Source: Tenacibaculum mesophilum (GTDB lineage: Bacteria > Bacteroidota > Bacteroidia > Flavobacteriales > Flavobacteriaceae). Taken from it: 64,000 nucleotides of DNA. Shown here piece after piece: positions 34,434-43,404 of this stretch (position 1 is its first letter; every line of letters starts with the position of its first letter). The DNA lies in contig NZ_CP032544.1 in the NCBI RefSeq assembly GCF_003867075.1, positions 2,102,001 through 2,166,000 of the forward strand, written 5' to 3'. Below the pieces are notes generated by a model that was not told where the DNA came from, did not search any database, and saw nothing but the letters and a program-made list of their open reading frames with translations. The translations under genes and the position numbers were made by a program.

Positions 34434-37397
34434 TTAAAAGTTAACTTTTAGATGAAAATTAACAAATTTAGATGCAGGATAAGGAGTAACCTCAACATTA
34501 TTAGCTAATACATTATTTCCAAAGTTCGATGCTTCAGGATCATAACTATTATAATCAAAAATATTGATTAAGTTTCTACCAGATATCCCTACTTTAACTT
34601 TTTCTACTCCTTTAAACACTCCTTCATCAAATGTATAAAAAAGACCTACTTCTCTTAACCGAAGATAACCCGCATCTTCTACTAATGGTGCTGTATTTCC
34701 TATTCCTATCTGCCCCAGTCTATAAGGCCCATTGGTAAGCGTACCTGTTGGGTCTAAATCAGTATCATCAAAATCCCATGTAGTTCCAGCATTATCATAT
34801 AAAAAAGTTGTTAAATTAATACCGTCTCCTCCTTTTTTCCAGTGCCATAAAAATGATAAATCGAAGTTTTTATAACGTATGTTGTTTTGCCATGACATTT
34901 GAAAATCTGGTTCTGCATTACCATAAACAGCAAATCCATCTCCATCAGGATCAATTACAGCTATTTCTTCTGGAGTAAGTCCGCTAGGATAAGTCCCTAC
35001 AATTTGCGTAGCACTCTTACCCTCTTGTATTAAAAAAGTTCCTAAGAAAGCCGCAAAACCTCCTTCTGTAAAGGCAGGAACGTCTAACTTATTAATTTTA
35101 GATTTGTTTTTCCACCATTTAAAGTTTGCATTCCAAGAAAAATCTTCTTTTTCAATAAAGTTCGCATTTAAACCTAATTCTATACCTGTATTCTCAAGCT
35201 CTCCTCCATTTTTAATTTTTCTTGTAAAACCAGATGATGTTGGAAAATTTTCTTGAATAAGTAGATCGCTTATTTTTTTGTTGTATACCGTAGCTTCTAA
35301 TGTAAACCTATTATCAAACAGACCTAAATCTAATCCATATTCTAATTCTTTTTGACGTTCTGGCCCTATGGTAGGGTCTCCTTTAAAAGTTCCAGGAGCA
35401 AAACCAGAGACACCTCCTATAAATTGTGGTGCAGCCAAAGTAAATTGATCATTAAAGTTAGGGAATCTTCCTGCTTCTCCATAGGCAATCCTAGGTTTTA
35501 AACTAGTAATTTCTTTTATATCCCAAAAACTAAACTTATGTAAATTAATTGCTAAGTTTGCTTTAGGGTAATAATACATCTTATCTGAAATACCATTATT
35601 GGTTGACTTATCTCCTCTAATACCAATAGTACCAATTATTTTATCGTCATAATTTATTTCTTCCTGCACAAAAAACCCTGTATCTCTCTGAAGCCTAACA
35701 ACTTGCTGAGACGATAAATTTTCCGCCAACGATAAACTTGTTAATGAGGTGTTGAAACCTGTTCCTACACTAATAACAGTGTTACGGTCAAAATCTTGAA
35801 AAAAGGTTCCTGTTTGAGTTGTGAACTGTAACCCATTATTTAAACTTAAATTATGAACTAAAAAGGCAGATAAGTTATAATTAGTATTTCTCGTCGTTCC
35901 AGATATTGAAGCTCCTTTTAAAGTAGATCTATCTCTAAAATAAGTTAATTCTCTAGGGAAAATACTTGTTGTACGAAGTGTGTACTGATCAAACCCCGCT
36001 TCAAGCACCAACTTGAGTCTATTTTTTTCTCCGTTAAGAATTTTGATATTAGACTTAGCACTACCAATAAACCTATTTACGTTTTCTCTATTAGTAGTTA
36101 GTGCTATTGTTTCTAATACATTTGAACCAGCACCTCCAAAAGGATAGACTCCATCTGTAGGAGATAAGTTTTCCCATGGATAAGTAAAAGCTAGGGCGTA
36201 CCCTATAGTTCTATTGGCATTACCGTTATTAAAAAAACCTCTATCTGCTTGAGAGCTTATATAATTTGACGTGACATATAAATCTAACCAATCTGTAAAT
36301 TTTTGACCTATATTTAAACGAGCCGCTGCTTTTTCATAGCCTGTATTTTCAACTAATCCAGGTTCATCTTTATAAGTTACTCCAAAAAAGTAATCGCTTC
36401 TTTCTGAACCTCCTGATGTTGTAAACCTTGTTGTTGTAGAAATTCTAGTATGATCAAATAGCTCTGCTTCATAGTCTCTTAGTTTTGCATTCGCTGGTCC
36501 TCCTAAAGCAACAACTTCTGAATCATCCCAGTCTCTTAAACCTAATAACCTTGTTGGACTTCTCAAACCTACAGTTTGTGAAAAGGATACTCTAGGTTTA
36601 CCTTCTTTACCTCTTTTTGTTGTAATAATAACAACACCTCCTGCCGCTCTTGATCCGTAGAGAGCTGCCGCTGAGGCACCTTTCAGTATTTCTACAGTCT
36701 CTATATCTTCAGGGTCAATATCTGCAATCCTATTAGAAGCGTCATCCTGATTTGATGAAGGATTACCACCTCCAGCAGCTTCACTTACAATGTTATTTCC
36801 AGAAGAAATTGATGAGTTGTCAACATACACACCATCTACCACAAATAACGGTTGTTGATCTCCAAAAATAGAAGTAACACCTCTTAATCTCATAGAAATT
36901 CCTCCCCCTGGAGCCCCTGAATTCGCTTTTATCTCTGCTCCAGTGAACTTTCCTGATAATGCACTATCAAAACCCGATTGTGATGTGACTTGTGTTAATT
37001 CAGCAGCTGAAATTGTCGAAACTGTGTTCGCTAAATTAGATCTTTTCGTTGTAGTTGCTAACCCCGAAATCACTACTTCTTCTAAAACATCAGAATCTTC
37101 TCGTAGTGTTACCTGTAAAAAAGTATTCGTATCTGCAATATTTCTTTCTACTGTAACAAACCCCAATGAAGATATTGTTACTACTGCTGGTAGTTTTTTT
37201 ATATTTAAACTAAATTCACCATTCTCTTTAGAAGTGGTACCATTTGTTGTTCCTTTCTCTATAATATTTGCAAAAGGAATACTTTCTCCATTTACATCCA
37301 CAATTTTTCCTTTTATTGTTTGCCCGTAAACAAAACCAGAAAACAGAAAAATAAGTGCGTTAATTAGCAACGTTTTGCTAAAAGACATTTTCTTCAT
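34434..37397 (-). CDS. SusC/RagA-family TonB-linked outer-membrane transporter
   Basis: A 987 aa channel partner of the SusD protein. Signal peptide 1-25; CarboxypepD-regulatory-like domain about 26-110 (TIKGKIVDVNGESIPFANI); a linker with EEVVISGLATTTKRSNLAN; plug about 120-240 containing the SusC hallmark PLFVVDGVYVDN and ILKGASAAALYGSRAAGGV; then the barrel ending in an aromatic residue (FHLKVNF). It transports a ligand captured by SusD using TonB energy. It is divergent from the bat operon with 227 bases between. The lack of linked enzymes or regulators (SusR, ECF sigma/anti-sigma) marks it as an orphan pair. Confidence 0.94.
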   Translation of the reverse strand: MKKMSFSKTLLINALIFLFSGFVYGQTIKGKIVDVNGESIPFANIIEKGTTNGTTSKENGEFSLNIKKLPAVVTISSLGFVTVERNIADTNTFLQVTLREDSDVLEEVVISGLATTTKRSNLANTVSTISAAELTQVTSQSGFDSALSGKFTGAEIKANSGAPGGGISMRLRGVTSIFGDQQPLFVVDGVYVDNSSISSGNNIVSEAAGGGNPSSNQDDASNRIADIDPEDIETVEILKGASAAALYGSRAAGGVVIITTKRGKEGKPRVSFSQTVGLRSPTRLLGLRDWDDSEVVALGGPANAKLRDYEAELFDHTRISTTTRFTTSGGSERSDYFFGVTYKDEPGLVENTGYEKAAARLNIGQKFTDWLDLYVTSNYISSQADRGFFNNGNANRTIGYALAFTYPWENLSPTDGVYPFGGAGSNVLETIALTTNRENVNRFIGSAKSNIKILNGEKNRLKLVLEAGFDQYTLRTTSIFPRELTYFRDRSTLKGASISGTTRNTNYNLSAFLVHNLSLNNGLQFTTQTGTFFQDFDRNTVISVGTGFNTSLTSLSLAENLSSQQVVRLQRDTGFFVQEEINYDDKIIGTIGIRGDKSTNNGISDKMYYYPKANLAINLHKFSFWDIKEITSLKPRIAYGEAGRFPNFNDQFTLAAPQFIGGVSGFAPGTFKGDPTIGPERQKELEYGLDLGLFDNRFTLEATVYNKKISDLLIQENFPTSSGFTRKIKNGGELENTGIELGLNANFIEKEDFSWNANFKWWKNKSKINKLDVPAFTEGGFAAFLGTFLIQEGKSATQIVGTYPSGLTPEEIAVIDPDGDGFAVYGNAEPDFQMSWQNNIRYKNFDLSFLWHWKKGGDGINLTTFLYDNAGTTWDFDDTDLDPTGTLTNGPYRLGQIGIGNTAPLVEDAGYLRLREVGLFYTFDEGVFKGVEKVKVGISGRNLINIFDYNSYDPEASNFGNNVLANNVEVTPYPASKFVNFHLKVNF

Positions 37398-37584
37398 AAA
37401 ATTTAAGTTTAAAGTTAGTAGAAGTTAAATTTCATTTTTTTTATTCATAAAAACAAATTATAAACAACTTATTTTCAAACACATAAAGCACATAGTCAAA
37501 AACTTAACTTTAAAGAACCACACCTTTTAGCTTGTAAATACAAGGTTTAACCAACTTTTAACAACTAAAAAAACACTATTATTG

Positions 37585-37592
37585 TAGCTTTG
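37585..37592 (+). promoter_or_regulatory. Candidate -7 box for the moxR-bat operon
   Basis: TAGCTTTG matches TAnnTTTG, 32 bases upstream of the moxR ATG in the divergent region shared with susC. Confidence 0.42.
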
Positions 37593-37624
37593 TTTCATAA
37601 AAATTCTAATTTATTTCAATTACT

Positions 37625-38614
37625 ATGGATATAGACGTAAGAGCCATCAATGAAAAAATAGAAAGAGAAAGTGCTTTTGTAGACTTGTTAACTACAGAAA
37701 TGAACAAAGTAATTGTAGGTCAGAAATACATGATTGAACGATTACTCATCGGTCTTTTAGGAAATGGACATATTTTATTAGAAGGTGTACCTGGTTTAGC
37801 AAAAACCTTAGCTATTAACACACTTTCTAAAGCTGTTGACGGAAGTTTTAGTCGCGTTCAATTTACTCCAGATTTATTACCTGCCGATGTAGTAGGTACT
37901 ATGATATACAATGTAAAAGAAAACGATTTTTCTATTAAAAAAGGACCAATTTTCGCCAATTTTGTACTAGCCGATGAGATTAACCGTGCTCCTGCTAAAG
38001 TACAGTCTGCCTTACTAGAAGCTATGCAAGAGCGTCAAATTACCATTGGAGATGAAACTTTTAAATTGGATGAACCATTCTTGGTAATGGCTACTCAAAA
38101 CCCGGTAGAACAAGAAGGAACATACCCACTTCCTGAGGCACAAGTAGACCGTTTTATGCTAAAAACTGTAATTGATTATCCAAAATTACAAGACGAGCAA
38201 CTTATTATGCGTCAAAACTTAAACGGTGGCTTTCAAAAAGTAAATCCTGTAATTTCAATAGAACAAATCATTAAAGCTCGTAATGTAGTTAACGAAGTTT
38301 ATATGGATGAAAAAATAGAAAAATATATCTTGGATATTATTTTCGCAACTCGTTACCCTGAAAAATATAATTTAGAAAAATTAAAACCTCTTATTAGCTT
38401 TGGATCTTCTCCACGTGGTAGTATTGCATTGGCTAAAGCTGCAAAATGCTACGCCTTTATTAAACGAAGAGGATATGTGATTCCTGAAGATGTTCGAGCA
38501 GTCGTAAACGATGTGTTACGTCATAGAATTGGTATTACTTACGAAGCTGAAGCTGAAAATATTACTTCAATAGATATTATTAACTCTATTATTAACGAAG
38601 TACAAGTGCCTTAA
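37625..38614 (+). CDS. moxR: MoxR-family AAA+ ATPase, first gene of the bat operon
   Basis: A 329 aa AAA+ ATPase. Walker A EGVPGLAKT (53-61), Walker B VLADEIN (114-120), the sensor-1 region ATQNPVEQEGTYPLPEAQVDR and sensor-2 region SFGSSPRGSI are all present. MoxR proteins act as chaperone-like remodelling factors for partner VWA-domain proteins, here the DUF58 and BatA/BatB products. It is the first of eight genes in one direction. A 75-base gap with an imperfect inverted repeat separates it from the DUF58 gene, the loosest junction in the operon. Confidence 0.94.
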   Translation: MDIDVRAINEKIERESAFVDLLTTEMNKVIVGQKYMIERLLIGLLGNGHILLEGVPGLAKTLAINTLSKAVDGSFSRVQFTPDLLPADVVGTMIYNVKENDFSIKKGPIFANFVLADEINRAPAKVQSALLEAMQERQITIGDETFKLDEPFLVMATQNPVEQEGTYPLPEAQVDRFMLKTVIDYPKLQDEQLIMRQNLNGGFQKVNPVISIEQIIKARNVVNEVYMDEKIEKYILDIIFATRYPEKYNLEKLKPLISFGSSPRGSIALAKAAKCYAFIKRRGYVIPEDVRAVVNDVLRHRIGITYEAEAENITSIDIINSIINEVQVP

Positions 38615-38685
38615 TCAATTATCAATGAGCAATTATCAGCCAAAAATACTTTACTGATTATTGATAACTGTTAACTGACAATTGA
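38615..38685. repeat. Imperfect inverted repeat between moxR and the DUF58 gene
   Basis: The left arm (38615-38639) begins TCAATTATCA and ends AATTATCAG. The right arm (38654-38685) begins CTGATTATT and ends TGACAATTGA. Outer ends match 9 of 10 and inner ends 8 of 9 as complements. The units are variants of a short ATTATCA/TGATAA word repeated in both orientations. It looks like a dispersed intergenic repeat or an mRNA hairpin rather than a terminator, since it has no T-run. Confidence 0.6.
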
Positions 38686-38689
38686 AAAC

Positions 38690-39556
38690 ATGGATACAAA
38701 AGAGTTACTAAAAAAAGTTCGAAAAATAGAAATAAAGACACGTAGGTTGTCTAATCATATTTTTGGAGGAGAATACCACTCTACCTTTAAAGGTAGAGGT
38801 ATGACTTTCTCTGAAGTACGTCAATATCAATACGGAGATGATATTAGAGCAATTGACTGGAATGTAACTGCTCGCTATAACGAACCCTATGTAAAAGTTT
38901 TTGAGGAAGAGCGTGAGCTTACCATGATGTTGGTAGTCGATATTTCTGGCTCTGAATTTTTTGGTACTTCTGAACAATTTAAAAAAGATACCGTAACAGA
39001 AATTGCCGCAACACTAGCCTTTTCTGCAATTCAAAACAACGATAAAGTTGGTTTAATCCTGTTCTCTGATCAAGTTGAACTATACATTCCTCCTAAAAAA
39101 GGAAAAAGTCACGTATTACGAATTATTCGTGAGCTTATTGAATTTCAACCAAAAAGTAGACAAACCAATATTAGTGAAGCTCTCAAATTTTTATCCAACA
39201 TCATGAAAAAGAAAGCAATTGTTTTTATGCTTTCTGACTTTATGGATGATAATTACGAGCGTACACTAAAAATTGTTGGTAATAAACATGATGTTACTGG
39301 TATTCGTGTATATGACAAACATGATGAAGAAATTCCTAATTTAGGAATGGTTCCTATGATAGATGCTGAAACAGGAAAAACACAGCTAGTTAACACTAGT
39401 TCTAAATCTGTTAGAACTCATTACAAGACAAATGCTTTACGTTTGTCTAATTATTTTGAAACCACTTTTACCAAGAGTGGTGCAGGAACTATCAACACTA
39501 GAGTTGACGAAAGTTATGTACGAAAGCTATTAGGTTATTTTAAACGAAAAGGATAA
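38690..39556 (+). CDS. DUF58 (VWA-like) protein of the bat operon
   Basis: A 288 aa soluble protein. The DUF58 signature is in the N-terminal half: RGMTFSEVRQYQYGDDIRAIDWNVTAR. The following VWA-like part carries LVVDISGSEFFG, a MIDAS-type DxSGS motif. In moxR operons the DUF58 protein is the presumed client or partner of the ATPase. It is followed after 9 bases by a membrane protein and then batA. The function is inferred from operon context. Confidence 0.92.
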   Translation: MDTKELLKKVRKIEIKTRRLSNHIFGGEYHSTFKGRGMTFSEVRQYQYGDDIRAIDWNVTARYNEPYVKVFEEERELTMMLVVDISGSEFFGTSEQFKKDTVTEIAATLAFSAIQNNDKVGLILFSDQVELYIPPKKGKSHVLRIIRELIEFQPKSRQTNISEALKFLSNIMKKKAIVFMLSDFMDDNYERTLKIVGNKHDVTGIRVYDKHDEEIPNLGMVPMIDAETGKTQLVNTSSKSVRTHYKTNALRLSNYFETTFTKSGAGTINTRVDESYVRKLLGYFKRKG

Positions 39557-39565
39557 GAACAAACA

Positions 39566-40483
39566 ATGAAACACAAACTACTTTACATATGCTTGTTTTT
39601 AACTTCTTTTGCCTTTGCACAACAACCTCAGGTAAAAGCAGAAATTGACACCACAAATATTAGAATTGGTGAGCAGTTTCTATATAAAATATCTGTTGAC
39701 GAAACTGAGAATGTTATCATTCCTAAGTTAGAAAATCTAAAAGGGTTAGAGGTAATAGATACACTCAAAATCGACACTATTGAAAACAAGCTCATTCAAA
39801 AATACATTTTAACAGGGTTTGATAGTGGTGCATTTTACATTCCTCAACAACAAATATTTATTAGAAATCAAGCTTATTTAACCGATAGTTTATTGATTAA
39901 TGTAGCTACTGTTCCTATCGACACTACGAAGGTTAAAAAATTTCCAATTAAGGGAATTAAAGGAGAACCTTATCAGCTTGATGATTTCAAACAATACATT
40001 TGGTGGATCATAATAGCTATTCTTGTCATAGTGTTATTACTTTATTTCTTTGTTTTCAAAAAGAAAAAAGAACAAGAAGAAAAAGTTATTATCCCTTTAT
40101 TACCTCCTTATGAAGAAGCTATGCAAAAACTGGAGGAACTGGACAAAAAACTATTATGGCAAAATAATCAGGTTAAAAAATATTATAGTGAATTAACAGA
40201 CATTGTAAGAGGTTATATTGAACGAGAGCTACATGTTCCAGCCCTAGAAAGCACTACTGATGAATTAATTGACGTTTTAAAAGACTTCAATGACACAAAG
40301 TCAATAAAAACTTCGAGAGAAATTATTGATAAATTAAAAGGTCTTTTACAAGAATCTGACCTAGTAAAATTTGCGAAATCAAAACCTTTATCTCACGAAA
40401 TAGAGGAAGACCGAAAAGACGCAAAGCTTATTATAGATAATTTAAAACCCAAAAAACAAGAAGATGATGATGAAGTGGAATAA
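39566..40483 (+). CDS. BatD-like single-span membrane protein of the bat operon
   Basis: A 305 aa protein. Signal peptide 1-18, then a beta-rich periplasmic region (VKAEIDTTNIRIGEQFLYKI) reminiscent of the BatD/oxygen-tolerance domain, one membrane helix at about 145-165 (YIWWIIIAILVIVLLLYFF), and a cytoplasmic helical end with PLLPPYEEAMQKLEELDKKL and an acidic finish (KKQEDDDEVE). It occupies the position of the unnamed gene commonly found between DUF58 and batA in Bacteroidota. It overlaps batA by 20 bases. Specific role unknown. Confidence 0.82.
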   Translation: MKHKLLYICLFLTSFAFAQQPQVKAEIDTTNIRIGEQFLYKISVDETENVIIPKLENLKGLEVIDTLKIDTIENKLIQKYILTGFDSGAFYIPQQQIFIRNQAYLTDSLLINVATVPIDTTKVKKFPIKGIKGEPYQLDDFKQYIWWIIIAILVIVLLLYFFVFKKKKEQEEKVIIPLLPPYEEAMQKLEELDKKLLWQNNQVKKYYSELTDIVRGYIERELHVPALESTTDELIDVLKDFNDTKSIKTSREIIDKLKGLLQESDLVKFAKSKPLSHEIEEDRKDAKLIIDNLKPKKQEDDDEVE

Positions 40484-41477
40484 TTTCGAGTTTCATAGTC
40501 CCGAGTTTTTATGGTTGCTAGTATTAATTCCTCTGTTAGCTTTTTGGAGTTTTTATACTCGAAAAAAAGATGGTGCTCAACTTAGAATGCCAAGTACTAA
40601 AGGTTTTAAAATACAAGGTTCTATTTTACCCAAACTCAAACCCATACTACCGTTCTTAAGACTACTGGCATTAACCTGCTTAATAGTTGCTTTAGCACGC
40701 CCTAGAAATGTAGCTGTTAGTAAGAAAACAAAAACAAATAGAGGTATTGATATCGTAATGGCTGTTGATGTTTCGGCTAGTATGCTAGCAAAAGACCTTA
40801 AACCAAACCGATTAGAAGCCTTAAAAAGAGTAGCTACCGATTTTATAAACCGACGCCCTAATGATCGTATTGGTATCGTAGTATATGCAGGAGAAAGTTT
40901 TACACAAACTCCAATTACCAGTGATAAATCTATTGTAAAAAGAACCATTTCAGAAATTAAATGGGGACAGTTAGAGGGTGGAACTGCTATTGGAATGGGC
41001 CTAGGTTCTGCTGTTAATAGACTAAAAGATAGTAAAGCCAAAAGTAAAGTTATTATCTTATTGACAGACGGTGTAAACAATGCTGGTTTTGTTGATCCTA
41101 AAACAGCTACTGATTTAGCAAAAGGAAACGGAATTAAGGTTTATACTATCGGAATTGGAACTAACGGGATGGCTCCTTTTCCATGGGCTAAAGACCCAAG
41201 AACAGGAAAAATTTCATTTAAAAATCAACCTGTTGAAATTGACGAAGATTTGCTAAAGCACATTGCCAGCGAAACTAGTGGTAAATATTTTAGAGCAACT
41301 AATAACACTAAGTTAAAAGAAATTTATGACGAGATTGACAAGTTAGAAAAAACTAAAATCGAAGAGTTCAAGTATTATAATTACTCTGAAAAATATCGTT
41401 TTTTAGTTTTCTTAGCAGGGATATTTTTACTTTTAGAATTCACCCTAAAAAACACGTTATTTAAAAGTTTTATTTAA
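40464..41477 (+). CDS. batA: BatA, membrane-anchored VWA-domain protein
   Basis: A 337 aa protein. An N-terminal BatA-type segment with two helices (FLWLLVLIPLLAFWSFYTR and PFLRLLALTCLIVALARPR) is followed by a VWA domain with MIDAS residues in MAVDVSASM and LLTDGVNN, and a C-terminal helix. Three ATGs occur in a row at 40464-40472, and any could serve; the third gives MKWNNFEFHSPEF, the likely natural N-terminus. Twenty bases overlap the preceding gene. The family is named for an aerotolerance phenotype in Bacteroides, and its biochemical target is not known. Confidence 0.93.
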   Translation: MMMKWNNFEFHSPEFLWLLVLIPLLAFWSFYTRKKDGAQLRMPSTKGFKIQGSILPKLKPILPFLRLLALTCLIVALARPRNVAVSKKTKTNRGIDIVMAVDVSASMLAKDLKPNRLEALKRVATDFINRRPNDRIGIVVYAGESFTQTPITSDKSIVKRTISEIKWGQLEGGTAIGMGLGSAVNRLKDSKAKSKVIILLTDGVNNAGFVDPKTATDLAKGNGIKVYTIGIGTNGMAPFPWAKDPRTGKISFKNQPVEIDEDLLKHIASETSGKYFRATNNTKLKEIYDEIDKLEKTKIEEFKYYNYSEKYRFLVFLAGIFLLLEFTLKNTLFKSFI

Positions 41478-41482
41478 GCAAG

Positions 41483-42520
41483 ATGTACAAACTAGAAGAA
41501 CCAATATATTTTTATCTTTTTGCAATTATTCCTGTAATAATTGTGGTTTTCCTATTAGTTTTATGGTGGAAAAAACGAACTCAAAAAAAGTTTGCTAACC
41601 CGTTGCTTTTATCTAAAATAGCACCAAATACATCAACCTTTAAATCGGTACTAAAACTTGTTTTCTTTTTGGTAGGATTATCATTTTTAATTCTATCATT
41701 AGTTAATCCTAAAATGGGAACAAAACTAAAAACTGTGAAAAGAGAAGGTGTTGATGTGGTGTTTGCTTTAGACGTTTCTAAGAGTATGTTAGCAGAAGAT
41801 ATTGCACCTAATAGATTAGAAAAAGCAAAACAAATTATATCTAAAACTATTGATAAGTTAGGCAGTGATAGAGTTGGTATTATTATCTATGCAGGTAATG
41901 CATATCCCCTACTCCCTATTACTACCGACCATGCTGCAGCAAAAATGTTTTTGCAAAATGCAAACCCAGACATGGTTTCAAGTCAAGGTACAGCCATTAA
42001 TGAAGCTTTAAATTTGGCAAATACTTATTATGATAACGACGAACAAACAAATCGTTTTTTAATAATTATTTCAGATGGTGAAGATCATCAAGAAGAAACT
42101 AAACAAGTTGCCCAAAACATCGCTAACGAAGGTGTTAAAGTATATACCGTAGGTGTAGGAACCGAAAAAGGAGGGCCAATACCTATCAAATTAAATGGCG
42201 CGCTTATTGGTTATAAAAAAGACAGAATGGGAGAAACAGTAATTACCCAAAGAAAACCTGATGTTTTACAAGGAATTGCTGATGCTTCTGACGGACAATA
42301 TTTTGATGGTAATAAAACTGAAAATCCAGTAGAAGCCATTGAGAAGATTATTGGAAACGCACAAAAAAATGAATTTGAAACAAAACAGTTTTCTGATTAT
42401 AAAGACCAATTTCAATGGTTTGTAGGTATTGGACTATTGTTTTTGATTCTAGATATGTTTTTGTTTGATAAGAAAACCAAATGGTTGAAGAAAGTAGATT
42501 TGTTTAACGAAGAATCTTAA
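41483..42520 (+). CDS. batB: BatB, membrane-anchored VWA-domain protein
   Basis: A 345 aa paralogue of BatA, 5 bases downstream. Two N-terminal helices (IYFYLFAIIPVIIVVFLLVL and VLKLVFFLVGLSFLILSLV), a VWA domain with the MIDAS motif FALDVSKSM and IISDGEDHQEE, and a C-terminal membrane helix near residues 309-328. BatA and BatB are thought to form a complex at the inner membrane with the VWA domains facing the periplasm. Intact. Confidence 0.93.
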   Translation: MYKLEEPIYFYLFAIIPVIIVVFLLVLWWKKRTQKKFANPLLLSKIAPNTSTFKSVLKLVFFLVGLSFLILSLVNPKMGTKLKTVKREGVDVVFALDVSKSMLAEDIAPNRLEKAKQIISKTIDKLGSDRVGIIIYAGNAYPLLPITTDHAAAKMFLQNANPDMVSSQGTAINEALNLANTYYDNDEQTNRFLIIISDGEDHQEETKQVAQNIANEGVKVYTVGVGTEKGGPIPIKLNGALIGYKKDRMGETVITQRKPDVLQGIADASDGQYFDGNKTENPVEAIEKIIGNAQKNEFETKQFSDYKDQFQWFVGIGLLFLILDMFLFDKKTKWLKKVDLFNEES

Positions 42521-42528
42521 CATGTAGT

Positions 42529-43353
42529 ATGAAAAGTTTACAAAATTTAATATTCATTATAGTCCTTACTGTTTCTACGGCGGTCAATGCACAGCAAGAC
42601 ACACTTAAACTACAACGTGAAGCACGTGCTTTGTTACGAGAAGGAAACAAGTTATACAATAAACAAAAGTTTAGTGATGCTGCTATTGCTTACCGGAAAG
42701 CTTTAGGTAAGAATAGTAAGTATGAAAAAGCAAGTTATAATTTTGGTAATACTTTATACCAAGAAAAGAAATACAAAGAAGCTGTAGAACAGTTTAAAGT
42801 AACCACTGAAACTTCAAAAGACAAGATGGCTCAGGCTGAAGCATATCATAACATTGGTAACGCAATGATGGAGCAAAAACAGTATGAACAAGCAGTTGAA
42901 GCTTTTAAAAATTCCTTACGTAGAAACCCAAATGATGATGAAACACGTTATAATTTAGCTGTTGCTCAAAAAGAAGCTAAAAAGCAACAACAAAATCAAA
43001 AAGATAACAAGGATAAAAATAAAGACGAAAAAAATAAAGATCAGAAAGATCAGCAGAAAAAAAACGACAAAGACAAACAAAACGATAAAAATAAAGATCA
43101 AAAAGGAGACGATAAGGATAAAAAAGATGATCAAAAAGATCAGAAAAATGACGATCAAAAAGATCAACAAAAACCTAATCAAGACCAAAAAGACAAACAA
43201 AATCAAAAACCTAAACCTCAACAAGGTAAGATGACTCCTGAACAAATGAAACAATTGTTAGAGAGTTTAAACAATGAGGAAAACAAGACGCAGAAAAAAA
43301 TGAATGCGAAAAAATCAAAAGGAAGAAAAGTAAAACAAGAAAAAGACTGGTAA
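42529..43353 (+). CDS. batC: BatC, TPR protein with a low-complexity Lys/Asp/Gln/Asn tail
   Basis: A 274 aa secreted TPR protein. Signal peptide 1-21 (TVSTAVNAQ); TPR repeats about 30-145 (LLREGNKLYNKQKFSDAAIAY, AEAYHNIGNAMMEQKQYEQA). A 95-residue low-complexity region made almost only of K, D, Q, N and E then leads to a short conserved end (GKMTPEQMKQLLESLNNEE). The tail gives A-rich DNA with repeated AAAGATCAAAAAGA-like units. TPR domains mediate protein contacts within the Bat complex; low-complexity tails are usual in BatC but vary in length. Confidence 0.9.
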   Translation: MKSLQNLIFIIVLTVSTAVNAQQDTLKLQREARALLREGNKLYNKQKFSDAAIAYRKALGKNSKYEKASYNFGNTLYQEKKYKEAVEQFKVTTETSKDKMAQAEAYHNIGNAMMEQKQYEQAVEAFKNSLRRNPNDDETRYNLAVAQKEAKKQQQNQKDNKDKNKDEKNKDQKDQQKKNDKDKQNDKNKDQKGDDKDKKDDQKDQKNDDQKDQQKPNQDQKDKQNQKPKPQQGKMTPEQMKQLLESLNNEENKTQKKMNAKKSKGRKVKQEKDW

Positions 43354-43404
43354 TTTTACAGTTTTTAAAATCTTATTTATTTTTAGACAATTTTGAAAAT
43401 TAAC

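Noticed and set aside
42955..43254. Frames on both strands across the BatC tail
   Set aside because: Low-complexity A-rich DNA leaves several frames open; only the BatC frame has a signal peptide and TPRs.
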